A stretch of DNA of 64,000 nt from Labilibacter marinus (GCF_001659685.2 NZ_LXYE02000038.1:124001-188000); one strand, 5' to 3'; positions 16,497 to 25,802 are shown, counted from the first letter of the stretch. Translations and numbers: made by a program. Notes: generated by a model not told the origin, from the letters alone.

Positions 16497-19400
16497 ATGA
16501 AGTTGTATTTAAAATTTATCTGCGCTTTAGTTTTTTCTTTAGCACTTAACCATATTTCTATTGCCCAGAATATTCAATTACAAGGCTCTCCTTTTATTGA
16601 GAATTTTGATCCTAATGATAATCATGGCAGTAAATTTATTTGGTCAATAGCCCAGGACCAAAGAGGCATTATGTTTTTTGGCGATCGCCATGGCTTGCTC
16701 GAATTTGATGGCAATTCGTGGCGAATGCATCAGGTTCCAAACAAATCGGTTATTCGATCTATAGATACAGGGCCCAATGGTATTATATATGTTGGTGCTG
16801 TAAATGAATTTGGATTTTTTAAACCAGACTCCATTGGTTCGCTCAAATATAATTCTCTTCAACACTTATTGCCAGAAAATTTTTCTTATTACCAAAGCGT
16901 TTGGAAAACCTTTAACACGGCTAACGGGGTATACTTTTTTGCTAACAATTATATTTTCCGATATAAAGACAATAAGATTGATACCATCTCGGTTCAACTG
17001 CAATCTCCGAGTGCTTTTTATATAGACAATACCATTTATATTAAAGACAAAGAAAAAGGACTAGCGTACATTAACGACACTTCCATTATATCACTACCAG
17101 GCTGTGAGGCTGTTAATAAATTTAAACGAGGTAGCTTTTTCATCGTTCAAAACGAAAAAGATAAACTGCTATTATCTACTAGTAGTGATAAAAAAACATA
17201 TAAATACGACTTATTGCAAAACAAGCTTGTTTCTTATCAATTCCCCAAAGAAACGGAAGCATTTATAGATCAATTCTTTGGACATTCCATTACACCTATA
17301 GGTAAGCAACAGATGGCTATATCCACTTATTCTGGAGGAATAGCTTTAGTCGATAATGATGGTGTTATAATTAAAGTAATCAACGAAAGTAAAGGTTTAT
17401 CCTCCAATTGCGTGTATGCACTTTCTTTAGATAGAGAGGGTAACCTATGGGCGGCCACAAAAAGAGGAGTATCCAGAATTGATATTAGCTACCCCATATC
17501 TCATTACAGCAGAAAACAAGGTCTTTTTGGGGATGTGGTTAATTCTATATTTCATGATAAAAAACTATACATTGGAACGAGTATAAACACGTACTACCTT
17601 TCTGAGAATCCTTCAACTAAGAATCGTATTAATAAAGAAGTAAAACAGGTAAAAGGCATTCAAAAAAGTGAGGATTTTAATATTGTAAATGATCATCTAT
17701 TGGTATGCGATGTTAATGGTTTGTCGGAAATAATAAATGGTGTAAATCATAAGCTATTATCCAAATCCAGAGCTTTTTGCACTGCATATGATAAACGATA
17801 TAACAACAAGTTAGCAGTAGGACAAAATCAAGCTTTGGTTATTTGTACTTTTAAAGATAATTGTACCAACAAGAAATTAGAAATTAGTAAAACCTTTGAA
17901 ATTAAAAATAACATCAGTCAAATTAGGTCAATGACTTTTGATTCGAATGGTGACCTTTGGTTAGCTTCTTATAACGAAGGAATTAGTCTGATTAAGTTTG
18001 AAGACAAAAGTTTGGAGAAGTATAGTATTACACGTTTTTCAACTTCAGATGGATTACCTGCTGAAATTCAAGGTGCCTTTGTAACTAAATTTAATAACCA
18101 GATAAATATCTTTACACAAAAAGGAATTTATAAGCCCAATCAAGAAACTAAACTAACTTTTGACCACGATACATATTGGAATAGATTTATTAACGAAGAT
18201 TCCTTGTCTATCATAGGCATTGAGCAAATTAAAGAAAATCAATTCTTTGTACATGGCGACAAAACGGGTATCTACCATGCAAAAGGAGATTCATCTCAAC
18301 TCATTGAAAAACCTTTTAATATATTAAATGAAATATTCTCTGTATCTATTCGTGATCAGCGATATATAAATATTGGTGCCAGCGAATCTATTTTAATTTA
18401 CGATACTTTTAAAGAAAAAGATTATTCTAAGCCTTTTGATGTAGCTATTCGAAAAGTAGTAATACCAACAAATGATTCTCTTATTTTTAATGGAACATAC
18501 CTTGATGCAGATGAGAATAAGATTGTAAAAGATCAACCAAAACATTACATTCCTGAACTCAAGAAGAAATTCAATTCGCTTCAAATATATTTTAGCGCTA
18601 CATTTTTAGAAGCCGCACAACAAACGCAGTATAAATACAAAATTGAAGGTTTTGATAAGGCATGGAGCCCATGGACTAAAGTGCCGTCTGCCCTATATAG
18701 TGAACTACCTCGTGGTAAATACACTTTTAAAGTAAAGGCTAAAAACGTATTTGGCAACCTAAGCAGCACCGCCTCCTACACTTTTGTTATTAAACCTGCT
18801 TGGTACGAAACCAGAATAGCCTATATTGTTTATATAACCGCCATATTAATCTTTATCACACTCATTGTTAAGCTATATAACAGATCGCTTAGCAAGCAAA
18901 ACACAAAACTGGAAGGTCTGGTAAAAGTAAGAACAAGCGAGTTGAGCAAAGCCATTGATGTACTAGAAAATCAGAAAATTGAATTAAAGGACAAGCAAAA
19001 AGAAATACTTCTTCAAAACACCACCTTATCTGAACAAGGAGAAGAACTACAAAAAACCATCAACCAGTTAAAAGAAACCCAATCTACCTTAGTTCAGCAA
19101 GAGAAAATGGCTTCATTGGGAATTTTAACTGCCGGTGTTGCTCACGAAATCAACAATCCACTCAATTATATATTAGGTGGCTATACGGGTCTAGAATCTT
19201 ATTTTGATCAGCAAGGTGAAAAAAGTGAAGATATAGAAGTGCTAATGTACAGCATTAAAACGGGTGTTGATAGAGCTGCTGAAATTGTTTCGGGTTTAAA
19301 TCAGTTTAGCCGTACCAAAAATACTTTTGATGAGAACTGTGATATACACTCTATTTTAGACAATAGTATTTTAATGATAAAACACCTCACAAAGGGGCGA

Positions 19401-19772
19401 ATTGAATTAATTAGAGATTATGATGCAGCTTCATACAATGTGATGGGTAACGTTGGAAAAGTTCATCAAATATTTATAAATATACTAACCAATGCTTGTC
19501 AAGCAATAGAGGATAAAGGAACCATAAATGTAACTACCTTAAATAAGGACAATAACCTAATTATTAGCATACAAGATACGGGTGAAGGCATTGATATGGA
19601 TCATATGGATAAAATAACAGATCCATTCTTCACAACCAAAGAACCTGGTAAAGGATCTGGATTAGGTCTTTCTATCACTTATAAAATTATACAGGAACAC
19701 CAAGGAACATTAAAATTTGACTCAGAGCTTGGTGTTAGTACAACAGCAACCATAACCTTACCATTAATCTAA
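16497..19772 (+). CDS. Propeller-type sensor histidine kinase (Reg_prop/Y_Y_Y, HisKA, HATPase)
   Basis: After a signal peptide (about residues 1-23), two propeller domains with Reg_prop-like repeats (IWSIAQDQRGIMFFGDRHGL, NLWAATKRGVSRID) fill residues 30-690. A Y_Y_Y-like beta domain follows (YKYKIEGFDKAWSPW to YTFKVKAKNVFG), then one transmembrane helix at about 773-795, a coiled coil, a HisKA domain with phosphoacceptor His883 (GVAHEINNPLNYI), and an HATPase domain with N, G1 (IQDTGEGID) and G2 (GKGSGLGLS) boxes. The sensor is like hybrid two-component systems of Bacteroidota but lacks the fused receiver and AraC domains. A separate receiver gene follows after 6 bp. The signal is unknown. 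Confidence 0.92.
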   Translation: MKLYLKFICALVFSLALNHISIAQNIQLQGSPFIENFDPNDNHGSKFIWSIAQDQRGIMFFGDRHGLLEFDGNSWRMHQVPNKSVIRSIDTGPNGIIYVGAVNEFGFFKPDSIGSLKYNSLQHLLPENFSYYQSVWKTFNTANGVYFFANNYIFRYKDNKIDTISVQLQSPSAFYIDNTIYIKDKEKGLAYINDTSIISLPGCEAVNKFKRGSFFIVQNEKDKLLLSTSSDKKTYKYDLLQNKLVSYQFPKETEAFIDQFFGHSITPIGKQQMAISTYSGGIALVDNDGVIIKVINESKGLSSNCVYALSLDREGNLWAATKRGVSRIDISYPISHYSRKQGLFGDVVNSIFHDKKLYIGTSINTYYLSENPSTKNRINKEVKQVKGIQKSEDFNIVNDHLLVCDVNGLSEIINGVNHKLLSKSRAFCTAYDKRYNNKLAVGQNQALVICTFKDNCTNKKLEISKTFEIKNNISQIRSMTFDSNGDLWLASYNEGISLIKFEDKSLEKYSITRFSTSDGLPAEIQGAFVTKFNNQINIFTQKGIYKPNQETKLTFDHDTYWNRFINEDSLSIIGIEQIKENQFFVHGDKTGIYHAKGDSSQLIEKPFNILNEIFSVSIRDQRYINIGASESILIYDTFKEKDYSKPFDVAIRKVVIPTNDSLIFNGTYLDADENKIVKDQPKHYIPELKKKFNSLQIYFSATFLEAAQQTQYKYKIEGFDKAWSPWTKVPSALYSELPRGKYTFKVKAKNVFGNLSSTASYTFVIKPAWYETRIAYIVYITAILIFITLIVKLYNRSLSKQNTKLEGLVKVRTSELSKAIDVLENQKIELKDKQKEILLQNTTLSEQGEELQKTINQLKETQSTLVQQEKMASLGILTAGVAHEINNPLNYILGGYTGLESYFDQQGEKSEDIEVLMYSIKTGVDRAAEIVSGLNQFSRTKNTFDENCDIHSILDNSILMIKHLTKGRIELIRDYDAASYNVMGNVGKVHQIFINILTNACQAIEDKGTINVTTLNKDNNLIISIQDTGEGIDMDHMDKITDPFFTTKEPGKGSGLGLSITYKIIQEHQGTLKFDSELGVSTTATITLPLI

Positions 19773-19778
19773 ACTAAA

Positions 19779-20150
19779 ATGCCAAAAACCAAAATACTCT
19801 ATATAGATGATGAAGATATTAACCTAAGAATCTTCAAAATAAACCTCGGCACCAGGTTTGATGTTCTCACTTGCAATTCGGGCTCATGCGGACTTAAGTT
19901 ATTAGAACAACATACGGATATACCTGTGGTAGTAACTGATATGAGGATGCCCAACATGAATGGTTCTGATTTTATTAGAAGTGCTAAACTATTGCACCCT
20001 TCCATCGCTTTTTTCATTCTATCTGGTCATGATATTACGGATGAAATTAACCACCTGATTGAGTTAGGCATGGTAAAAAAGTACTTCCGTAAACCTTTTA
20101 ATTTAAAAGGCATAGGTAACGACATAGAAGCCACCATTTCAGAATCCTAA
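19779..20150 (+). CDS. Stand-alone response regulator receiver domain
   Basis: The 123-residue protein is only a CheY-like receiver: acidic pair Asp10/Asp11 (YIDDED), phosphoacceptor Asp54 (VVTDMRMPN), the Ser of LSGHD and the conserved Lys of FRKPF. There is no output domain. It follows the kinase gene by 6 bp and is closed by a terminator, so the pair forms one operon. Output must come through another protein, or the domain acts as a phosphate sink or relay. Confidence 0.93.
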   Translation: MPKTKILYIDDEDINLRIFKINLGTRFDVLTCNSGSCGLKLLEQHTDIPVVVTDMRMPNMNGSDFIRSAKLLHPSIAFFILSGHDITDEINHLIELGMVKKYFRKPFNLKGIGNDIEATISES

Positions 20151-20164
20151 ATCAAGACAAAAAA

Positions 20165-20195
20165 AAGACTCAAGCTTTATGCAAACTTGAGTCTT
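20165..20195. terminator. Bidirectional terminator between receiver and GH16 genes
   Basis: AAGACTCAAG (20165-20174) pairs with CTTGAGTCTT (20186-20195). An A-run precedes the stem, giving a U-tract for the minus-strand GH16 transcript. Confidence 0.8.
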
Positions 20196-20219
20196 CTATA
20201 TTTTCAATCTTTTTAGGAT

Positions 20220-21794
20220 TTATTCGTCTTCTAACTTCCAGGTTCTTACCCAGTCTACTTTCATTGTATTTATGGAGTTATCTGCTAAATCCGATTTTGG
20301 AGGAAGTCCACCCAACCAGCTAGCTTCATTGGTCCAAAGGTCAAAGATAATCTCTAACTCACGAGTAAATACTCTGTCAGAATATACTGTGCCATCTTGA
20401 TGATGACCAACTGTTACACTACCCGCTGGCTCTCCATTTAAATAGAACTGAATATGCTTCTCATCTTTCCACCAAACACCGTATGTATGATAATCTTCGT
20501 TCCACTTCACTCCTTTTAAAGGATTAGCATCCGACATTACCGATTGACTAGCATTACCCTTATTTCTAATTTCTACTGGGTCTTTTGAAGAATCGGCATG
20601 AAAATACTGCGAGTTCATCTGCGTTGGAAATTCTGGCTGACAACCACATGAAGGTTTTGAATTGTTTTCAATGATATCAATTTCATCCCTATTGCTAGAA
20701 TTACCATTATTTAACCAATAGGTATTATAAGCAGAAATATGCGCTGTTTTAATGCGTGCCTCCGTATACATTGGATAGCTTGTTTCAGCTTTGGAGTGAA
20801 TTCGAGCAGTTTGAAACCAACGTCCTTCCGAATTACTTTCATTTAAGGTAGCTTTTATCCAAAGATTTCCACCTCCTACTCCAGAGTTATCAGCCGATTG
20901 AGACATAAATACTGGTACGCCATAGTTCCAGGTTGATTTAAACCACTTATTAGAATCCCAAGTATCAAACTCATCTGACATACTTTCCTTTTTTACCCAT
21001 ACTTTGCCTTGGGGTGTTGTATTAAATATTGAAACAAACGAAGGTAAATTTGGATCAATATTATCAAAATCTCCAGCTGATGGTATAAACTTATTAACCG
21101 TAATATTTACAGTTGCATTATCCGTTTCTCCTTCAGCATCTGTAAGCGTATACGTAAAACTATCTTCTCCATAAAATTCTGTATTCGGTATATACTCAAA
21201 TACACCATCGGTTATTTCTGTAACGCTTCCGTTTGCGGCACCATTTAATAAGCTGTAATTATCATCGCTTCCACCATTACCACCAATATCATCTGTTAAA
21301 GAAACGTCAATCTGATTTTCTGTTCCTGCCTTACTGCCCTGTTCTACTGTCAAGTCATCATTTTCCGCCTTTGGCATAAATTTATTAACAGTCACATTTA
21401 CGGTTGCATTATCCGTTTCACCCGCAGCATCAGTAAGCGTATATTCAAAACTATCTGAACCATGAAATTTTGCAGTAGGTATATATTCAAATACACCGTC
21501 ACTTATTTCGCTTACGCTTCCGTTGGTAGCATCACTCAATAAACTATAATTATCATCACTCCCACCATTATCTCCAATATCATCAGTTAATGAAACATCA
21601 ATTTGATTAGCTGCTCCTGGTTGACTATCCTGCTCTACCGTCAGGTTATCATCTACGGCCGTTGGCTTATCATTTGGGGGTGCTGGATTCTCCTCCTCCT
21701 TTGAATCTCCTCCGCAAGCGCTTAATATGAATAGTAAAGATAGTACCCAAAACAGGCGCCCTTGTGTGTTTTTCCTCTCTCTTTTTCGCATCAT
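20220..21794 (-). CDS. GH16 family glycoside hydrolase lipoprotein with two cadherin-like modules
   Basis: The lipobox LFILSAC (Cys27) is followed by GGDSKEEEN, an acidic surface-export-like signal. Residues 43-140 and 141-238 are two nearly identical modules (VDVSLTDD-like and GVFEYIP, DSFEYTLTD / DSFTYTLTD), probably cadherin/VCBS-like spacers. The GH16 domain covers about 265-524 and has the catalytic E-x-D-x-x-E motif at Glu371, Asp373 and Glu376 (EIDIIEN), preceded by YPMYTEARIK. The enzyme should hydrolyse beta-linked galactans or glucans outside the cell. Resemblance to the second GH16 enzyme in the galactan locus and to agarase/porphyranase-like proteins suggests a red-algal galactan, but the subfamily is not proven. 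It lies alone, divergent from the redox operon. Confidence 0.85.
   Translation of the reverse strand: MMRKRERKNTQGRLFWVLSLLFILSACGGDSKEEENPAPPNDKPTAVDDNLTVEQDSQPGAANQIDVSLTDDIGDNGGSDDNYSLLSDATNGSVSEISDGVFEYIPTAKFHGSDSFEYTLTDAAGETDNATVNVTVNKFMPKAENDDLTVEQGSKAGTENQIDVSLTDDIGGNGGSDDNYSLLNGAANGSVTEITDGVFEYIPNTEFYGEDSFTYTLTDAEGETDNATVNITVNKFIPSAGDFDNIDPNLPSFVSIFNTTPQGKVWVKKESMSDEFDTWDSNKWFKSTWNYGVPVFMSQSADNSGVGGGNLWIKATLNESNSEGRWFQTARIHSKAETSYPMYTEARIKTAHISAYNTYWLNNGNSSNRDEIDIIENNSKPSCGCQPEFPTQMNSQYFHADSSKDPVEIRNKGNASQSVMSDANPLKGVKWNEDYHTYGVWWKDEKHIQFYLNGEPAGSVTVGHHQDGTVYSDRVFTRELEIIFDLWTNEASWLGGLPPKSDLADNSINTMKVDWVRTWKLEDE
21081..21668 (-). repeat. Two in-gene direct repeats of 294 bp
   Basis: The segments 21375-21668 and 21081-21374 encode the two 98-residue modules of the GH16 protein. 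The proteins agree at most positions, and DNA identity is high in several stretches, so the copy looks fairly recent. Confidence 0.7.
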
Positions 21795-21948
21795 CTATCT
21801 GTTTTTTGTATTTATTTAAAACTATACATACTTTTTTAATACTCCTTATTTTACAACTAGACTCCTACTAAACAATACTAAATACCAATGTTGATTTTAA
21901 ATATACCCCCTATGCCCAAATTAACGCGTAAGTTCTTGAAATTTCGAT

Positions 21949-21970
21949 GCGATGTTAACGCGATGTTAAA
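21949..21970. promoter_or_regulatory. Tandem 11-bp repeat upstream of the redox operon
   Basis: GCGATGTTAAC at 21949-21959 is followed directly by GCGATGTTAAA at 21960-21970, with related TTAACGCG and AACGTTAA sequences nearby. The site lies in the 293-bp gap between the divergent GH16 gene and the small-peptide/NosR-like operon and could be an operator. Confidence 0.35.
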
Positions 21971-22087
21971 CCCCACATATTACAATTATTTCCAACGTTA
22001 ATACTATAATATTACCATGCATTTGGGTTTACTTTGTTAGCACAAACGAGTACCTAGTTAAGTAAACAGTCATTTAAACTTTCAGTT

Positions 22088-22165
22088 ATGAAAAAACTAA
22101 GCATTAGTGATATTATTAACATTATTCTGGCAGCAGCCATTATAATATTGTTGTTGACTATATGA
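22088..22165 (+). CDS. 25-residue single-helix membrane peptide, coupled to the NosR-like gene
   Basis: An ATG at 22088 opens a 25-codon frame that begins MKKLSISDII and ends IILLLTI: a short basic head, then one hydrophobic helix. Its TGA overlaps the next ATG in the sequence ATGA (22162-22165), a classic translational coupling junction. The distance to the upstream operator-like repeats fits a leader position. Either the peptide is a small subunit of the membrane complex encoded downstream, or it is a leader ORF. No family is recognised. The call rests on the overlap and on the membrane-helix composition. Confidence 0.6.
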   Translation: MKKLSISDIINIILAAAIIILLLTI

Positions 22166-23340
22166 GCAAGGTAAAGATGAGTAAGCAAGTATTACAAAAA
22201 GCTTATGTAGTCATTATGATTACTTTATTGCTCGGGGTAGTTGCCATGCGAAACGAAAGTATTCTGGGAAACCGATTATTTGTAATCGATACGGGTGAAC
22301 CACAAATTACAGCATTTGCTTTAAGCGATATAAAAGAACTCTACCCCAGTGCCAATAAATATACGGTTGTACAAGATAGTATCCTTGTTTACGCTGATGA
22401 TAATAAACTAGGGTGGGCTTATAATACCAGTCCTGGTTCAGATTCTATTGTAGGATACACTACCTCTGTTCCTTTGCTATTAGGCTTTAATACTAACAAT
22501 AAAGTTATTGGAATTAGGCTACTGAAGAATTATGAATCGCCTGATTTTGTAGAGAAAATAGTAAAGTCGAGATTTTTGGATTCATGGGATAAAATAAGCT
22601 TAAACGATTTACCCCAAACTCATATTGATGCTTTTTCGGGAGCTACCTTGACCTCGTCTGCTATTATTAAAACCGTTCAGCATAGCACTGGCAAACTCTC
22701 CCAACAGAGTGTGTCCTTAAAAAGACCTACAGATATATTATATATTCTAAAGGTAATAGCAGGATATTTATTAATCCTTTTGGCTTTATTGCAGTTTTTT
22801 GCTCCCAAAAAACTAAGGAAAGTAAGAACCATATACTTAGTGTTAGTAGTTGCTATACTAGGCTTTTGGTTGGGAACTTTTCTCTCCTTGTTTTCCTTTA
22901 ACAATTGGATTATATACGGAATAGACCTTCCCTCTAAACTATTTGTGTTTACCATACTTGTTTTAAGCCTAACGCTACCGCTTATTACAAACAAGGCTTT
23001 TTATTGCAGCCACTTATGCCCTTTTGGTGCCTCACAAGATTTATTGGGCAAAATCAGAAAAAAGCGTTTTAATCTTTCCAATAATCTTAAGCAGTTTTTG
23101 GCTACACTCCGCGAAAAAGTATTTGCCTGCATAATGCTGTTGCTTTTTACAGGTGTAGCTTTCGACTTAACCAATATAGAACCATTCTCGGCCTTTTTAT
23201 TTAGATCTGCCTCCATACCTATAATGGTGTTAGCAGGCACATTTTTATTGCTCTCTATATTTATACCACGTCCTTGGTGCAACTATGTTTGTCCGACAGG
23301 ATATTTATTAGAAACAATTAGAAAACCCTTTAAAAAATAA
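22162..23340 (+). CDS. NosR/NapH-like membrane protein with FMN-binding and Fe-S motifs
   Basis: One N-terminal transmembrane helix is followed by an extracytoplasmic FMN-binding domain (about residues 45-175) containing DAFSGATLTS, the motif in which ApbE attaches FMN to a threonine (here Thr162). About five more helices follow, with two CX3CP motifs, Cys282/Cys286 (FYCSHLCPFG) and Cys373/Cys377 (WCNYVCPTG), as in NosR, NapH and related electron carriers. The soluble double ferredoxin domain of NosR is absent. The protein probably moves electrons across the cytoplasmic membrane to a periplasmic acceptor. The next gene, 6 bp on, is a membrane-anchored nitroreductase, a plausible acceptor. No apbE gene is in the window. 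Confidence 0.82.
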   Translation: MSKVKMSKQVLQKAYVVIMITLLLGVVAMRNESILGNRLFVIDTGEPQITAFALSDIKELYPSANKYTVVQDSILVYADDNKLGWAYNTSPGSDSIVGYTTSVPLLLGFNTNNKVIGIRLLKNYESPDFVEKIVKSRFLDSWDKISLNDLPQTHIDAFSGATLTSSAIIKTVQHSTGKLSQQSVSLKRPTDILYILKVIAGYLLILLALLQFFAPKKLRKVRTIYLVLVVAILGFWLGTFLSLFSFNNWIIYGIDLPSKLFVFTILVLSLTLPLITNKAFYCSHLCPFGASQDLLGKIRKKRFNLSNNLKQFLATLREKVFACIMLLLFTGVAFDLTNIEPFSAFLFRSASIPIMVLAGTFLLLSIFIPRPWCNYVCPTGYLLETIRKPFKK

Positions 23341-23346
23341 ACAATC

Positions 23347-23982
23347 ATGAATAAGAGTCATATATTATCCTTGTTATTAGCTATTGCTTTGTTTTTAAGC
23401 ATTTATAAACTGGCGGAAGTAAAAAATGAAATTAAAAATACTTCAGAATCTACATCAAGTAAAGAGGAAGCTATTTTATCCGTAATCCATAACCGCAAGA
23501 GTGTTCGGAATTATACCGATCAGCCAGTATCGGATGAAGATATTACTACTATACTAAAAGCAGGCATGGCTGCTCCAACAGGCTTTAATGCACAACCTTG
23601 GCAATTTATTGTTATTAAGGATAGAAACACCATGATGGAGCTTAGAAAAGAATTGGTGTATGCCCGTGGTTTAGATGGATCGCCAGCAGCAATTGTTGTA
23701 TGTGGGGATATGACTAAAGTACGAGAAGAGGCTCCTGAGTTTTGGATTACCGATACCTCAGCGGCCACGCAAAACATGCTATTAGCCATGGAAGGAATGG
23801 GTTTAGGTGGTGTGTGGAGTACCCTATATCCTGGTGTGGAACGTATGGCACATGCCCGCAAAGTACTTAACCTACCAGAACACATTATGCCAATGTGTGT
23901 TATACCTTTTGGGTACCCAACAGGTGTAGAAAAACCAAAGGTTAAATTTGATGCGAACAATATCCATTTCGAAAAATGGTAA
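23347..23982 (+). CDS. Membrane-anchored nitroreductase family flavoprotein, copy 1
   Basis: Residues 5-22 form a hydrophobic anchor ([18 protein letters not shown]) that normal cytoplasmic nitroreductases lack. The nitroreductase domain starts with [20 protein letters not shown] (the FMN-binding Arg-Ser-Val-Arg segment), then [39 protein letters not shown] and a late [13 protein letters not shown] binding is expected. If the anchor leaves the domain outside, NAD(P)H would not be available, and the NosR-like partner upstream could supply electrons. It lies between that gene and the DUF4437 cupin gene and has a close paralogue at 25146. The orientation in the membrane is inferred. Confidence 0.88.
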   Translation: MNKSHILSLLLAIALFLSIYKLAEVKNEIKNTSESTSSKEEAILSVIHNRKSVRNYTDQPVSDEDITTILKAGMAAPTGFNAQPWQFIVIKDRNTMMELRKELVYARGLDGSPAAIVVCGDMTKVREEAPEFWITDTSAATQNMLLAMEGMGLGGVWSTLYPGVERMAHARKVLNLPEHIMPMCVIPFGYPTGVEKPKVKFDANNIHFEKW

Positions 23983-24034
23983 ATACAAGCAGTTATTCTA
24001 TTCATTTATATCAATAATCTTAACAACATATAAC

Positions 24035-24907
24035 ATGAAAAATTTAATGTATTTAGCCCTAATTAGCATATTAGCGGCTTGCAATACCACCCCTAATTCA
24101 TCTGAAAAGAAAGAAACTCCATTTAAACAAGATGCAAGCTACGAGGTAGTATTAAAATCGGAAGTAGATTGGACTTACCTGAACCCTAAAAGAGGAGACT
24201 TAGCCCCAATGGCTGGCACGCTTTGGGGAGACAGAAACGGAACCGAAGCTACAGGATTCTTACTTAAGCCAAGTGATGGTTTTTCCTCGCCTCCTCACAT
24301 CCACAATGTTTCTTACCGAGGTATTGTGATGAGTGGAATGATTCATAATGATGACCCCAATGCAGCGGATATGTGGATGCCTGCGGGTTCGTTTTGGACA
24401 CAGCCTAAAGGGCATGTACACATTACTGCAGCCAAGGGAACCAACACTTTTGCTTACATCGAAATTGATAAAGGACCTTATTTAGTGCTTCCTGCAGATG
24501 AACATTTTGATAGTGGCGAAAGACCGGTAAATGTGGATCATACCAACTTAGTCTGGCTGAATGCATCCGACATTAGATGGGTGAAACCTAGCAATGATTC
24601 TGCAAATGGAACTAAAGTTGCTTTTTTATGGGGTAATACCAAAGCTGGTGCACTGGGCGGAACCATGGTAAAGCTACCTGCCGGGTTTAATGGTGAATTA
24701 GTTAGCTATGATGCTGTATTGCGATCTGTAGTGGTGCAAGGAAATATTCAACATCAAGTTCCTGGCGAAGAAAAGATCAAAGACTTAGAAACTGGTAGTT
24801 ACTTTGGTTCGAAAGGAACGGGTATTCATAAATTGAGCAACCCAAATAACACAGAGGCTGTGATCTACATTCGCACCGATGGTAATTACGAAATTAAAAA
24901 CTCGTAA
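24035..24907 (+). CDS. DUF4437 family cupin lipoprotein
   Basis: The ATG at 24035 gives a lipoprotein signal ([11 protein letters not shown], Cys17); an in-frame ATG at 23948 lies inside the nitroreductase gene and would add 29 residues before the signal, so it is rejected. The body has two cupin-like halves. The first carries [18 protein letters not shown] and [17 protein letters not shown], with histidines that could bind a metal. DUF4437 proteins are related to anti-sigma ChrR-like cupins; no activity is established. The gene lies between two nitroreductase genes, so it may bind the flavoenzymes' product or act as a sensor in the envelope. Confidence 0.8.
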   Translation: MKNLMYLALISILAACNTTPNSSEKKETPFKQDASYEVVLKSEVDWTYLNPKRGDLAPMAGTLWGDRNGTEATGFLLKPSDGFSSPPHIHNVSYRGIVMSGMIHNDDPNAADMWMPAGSFWTQPKGHVHITAAKGTNTFAYIEIDKGPYLVLPADEHFDSGERPVNVDHTNLVWLNASDIRWVKPSNDSANGTKVAFLWGNTKAGALGGTMVKLPAGFNGELVSYDAVLRSVVVQGNIQHQVPGEEKIKDLETGSYFGSKGTGIHKLSNPNNTEAVIYIRTDGNYEIKNS

Positions 24908-25030
24908 TTAGAATAGGATAAAACCCAGTTTGCAAAAAGGCTGCATATATAAGTTTTAAATCAATAACTAAGCTTATCTCTATCAAGTTATATTAAAATA
25001 AATCACCATCCCGTCAGCTTTAACGGTGTA

Positions 25031-25060
25031 CTTCCCTTTATCTTCATAGATAAAGGGAAG
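25031..25060. other. Perfect 13-bp hairpin between the cupin and second nitroreductase genes
   Basis: CTTCCCTTTATCT (25031-25043) pairs with AGATAAAGGGAAG (25048-25060) around a TCAT loop. No U-tract follows, so it is not a typical terminator. It could be an mRNA processing or stabilising element, or a protein-binding palindrome. Confidence 0.6.
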
Positions 25061-25145
25061 AGTCATTTACATTTAGTCTACCAATAGCAATTTGCTTTAA
25101 AACACTTACTATTAATATTTCATTGTTAAAACAAACAAAAACCTC

Positions 25146-25772
25146 ATGAGCAAAAGTCATTTACTCTCTTTATTACTCGGTATTGCATTACTGGTGAGTA
25201 CTTATAAATACGTACAACAAAAATATCAGGTAAAAGAGCTATCCAATAAAACTGTATCGCCGAAAGAAGCCATTCTTTCTGTCATTCATAATAGAAAGAG
25301 TGTTCGGAACTATCAGGACAAAGCGGTTTCAGAAGAAGACTTGATGACTATTATGAAAGCAGGTATGGCGGCTCCATCGGGCATTGATACCCGACCTTGG
25401 AAGTTTATTGCTATTACAGACAGTAGTATAATGCGAGAGATAAAACAAGCTGGGATTCCGGCTGCCATTGTAGTTTGTGCAGATATGAGTAAGCTTGACG
25501 AACGAGCACCTGAATTCTGGATTACCGACACTTCTGTAGCTACTCAAAATATGTTATTAGCCATTGAAGGTATGGGTTTAGGCGCAGTTTGGCGTTCCAT
25601 CTATCCATGGAAAGATTATATGGCTCATATAAAAGATGTGTTAAACCTTCCAGAGCACTTTACGCCTCTATGCGCCATCACCATTGGTTATCCAACGGGT
25701 ATTGAAAAACCAAAAGATAAATTCGATTCGGATAATATTAGATGGGAAAAATGGTCAAGTACCCCTGAATAA
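25146..25772 (+). CDS. Membrane-anchored nitroreductase family flavoprotein, copy 2
   Basis: This protein matches copy 1 through most of its length, including the hydrophobic anchor (HLLSLLLGIALLVSTYKY), [39 protein letters not shown] and [20 protein letters not shown]. It is shorter in the middle: the [14 protein letters not shown] loop of copy 1 is reduced to IKQAGIP, next to the flavin site, so substrate choice may differ. It follows the cupin gene by 238 bp across a strong hairpin and may belong to the same operon or have its own promoter. The pair looks like a tandem duplication with a gene inserted or retained between the copies. Confidence 0.87.
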   Translation: MSKSHLLSLLLGIALLVSTYKYVQQKYQVKELSNKTVSPKEAILSVIHNRKSVRNYQDKAVSEEDLMTIMKAGMAAPSGIDTRPWKFIAITDSSIMREIKQAGIPAAIVVCADMSKLDERAPEFWITDTSVATQNMLLAIEGMGLGAVWRSIYPWKDYMAHIKDVLNLPEHFTPLCAITIGYPTGIEKPKDKFDSDNIRWEKWSSTPE

Positions 25773-25802
25773 AAGTGGGTGCATGACTGCTAAATTGAGC
25801 CA

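Noticed and set aside
23520-24005. 161-codon open frame on the minus strand inside the nitroreductase gene
   Set aside because: The plus-strand gene has full family motifs and a paralogue; this frame is a shadow without a recognisable product.
23948-24034. 29-residue N-terminal extension of the DUF4437 protein
   Set aside because: It overlaps the end of the nitroreductase gene and precedes a good lipoprotein signal at 24035.
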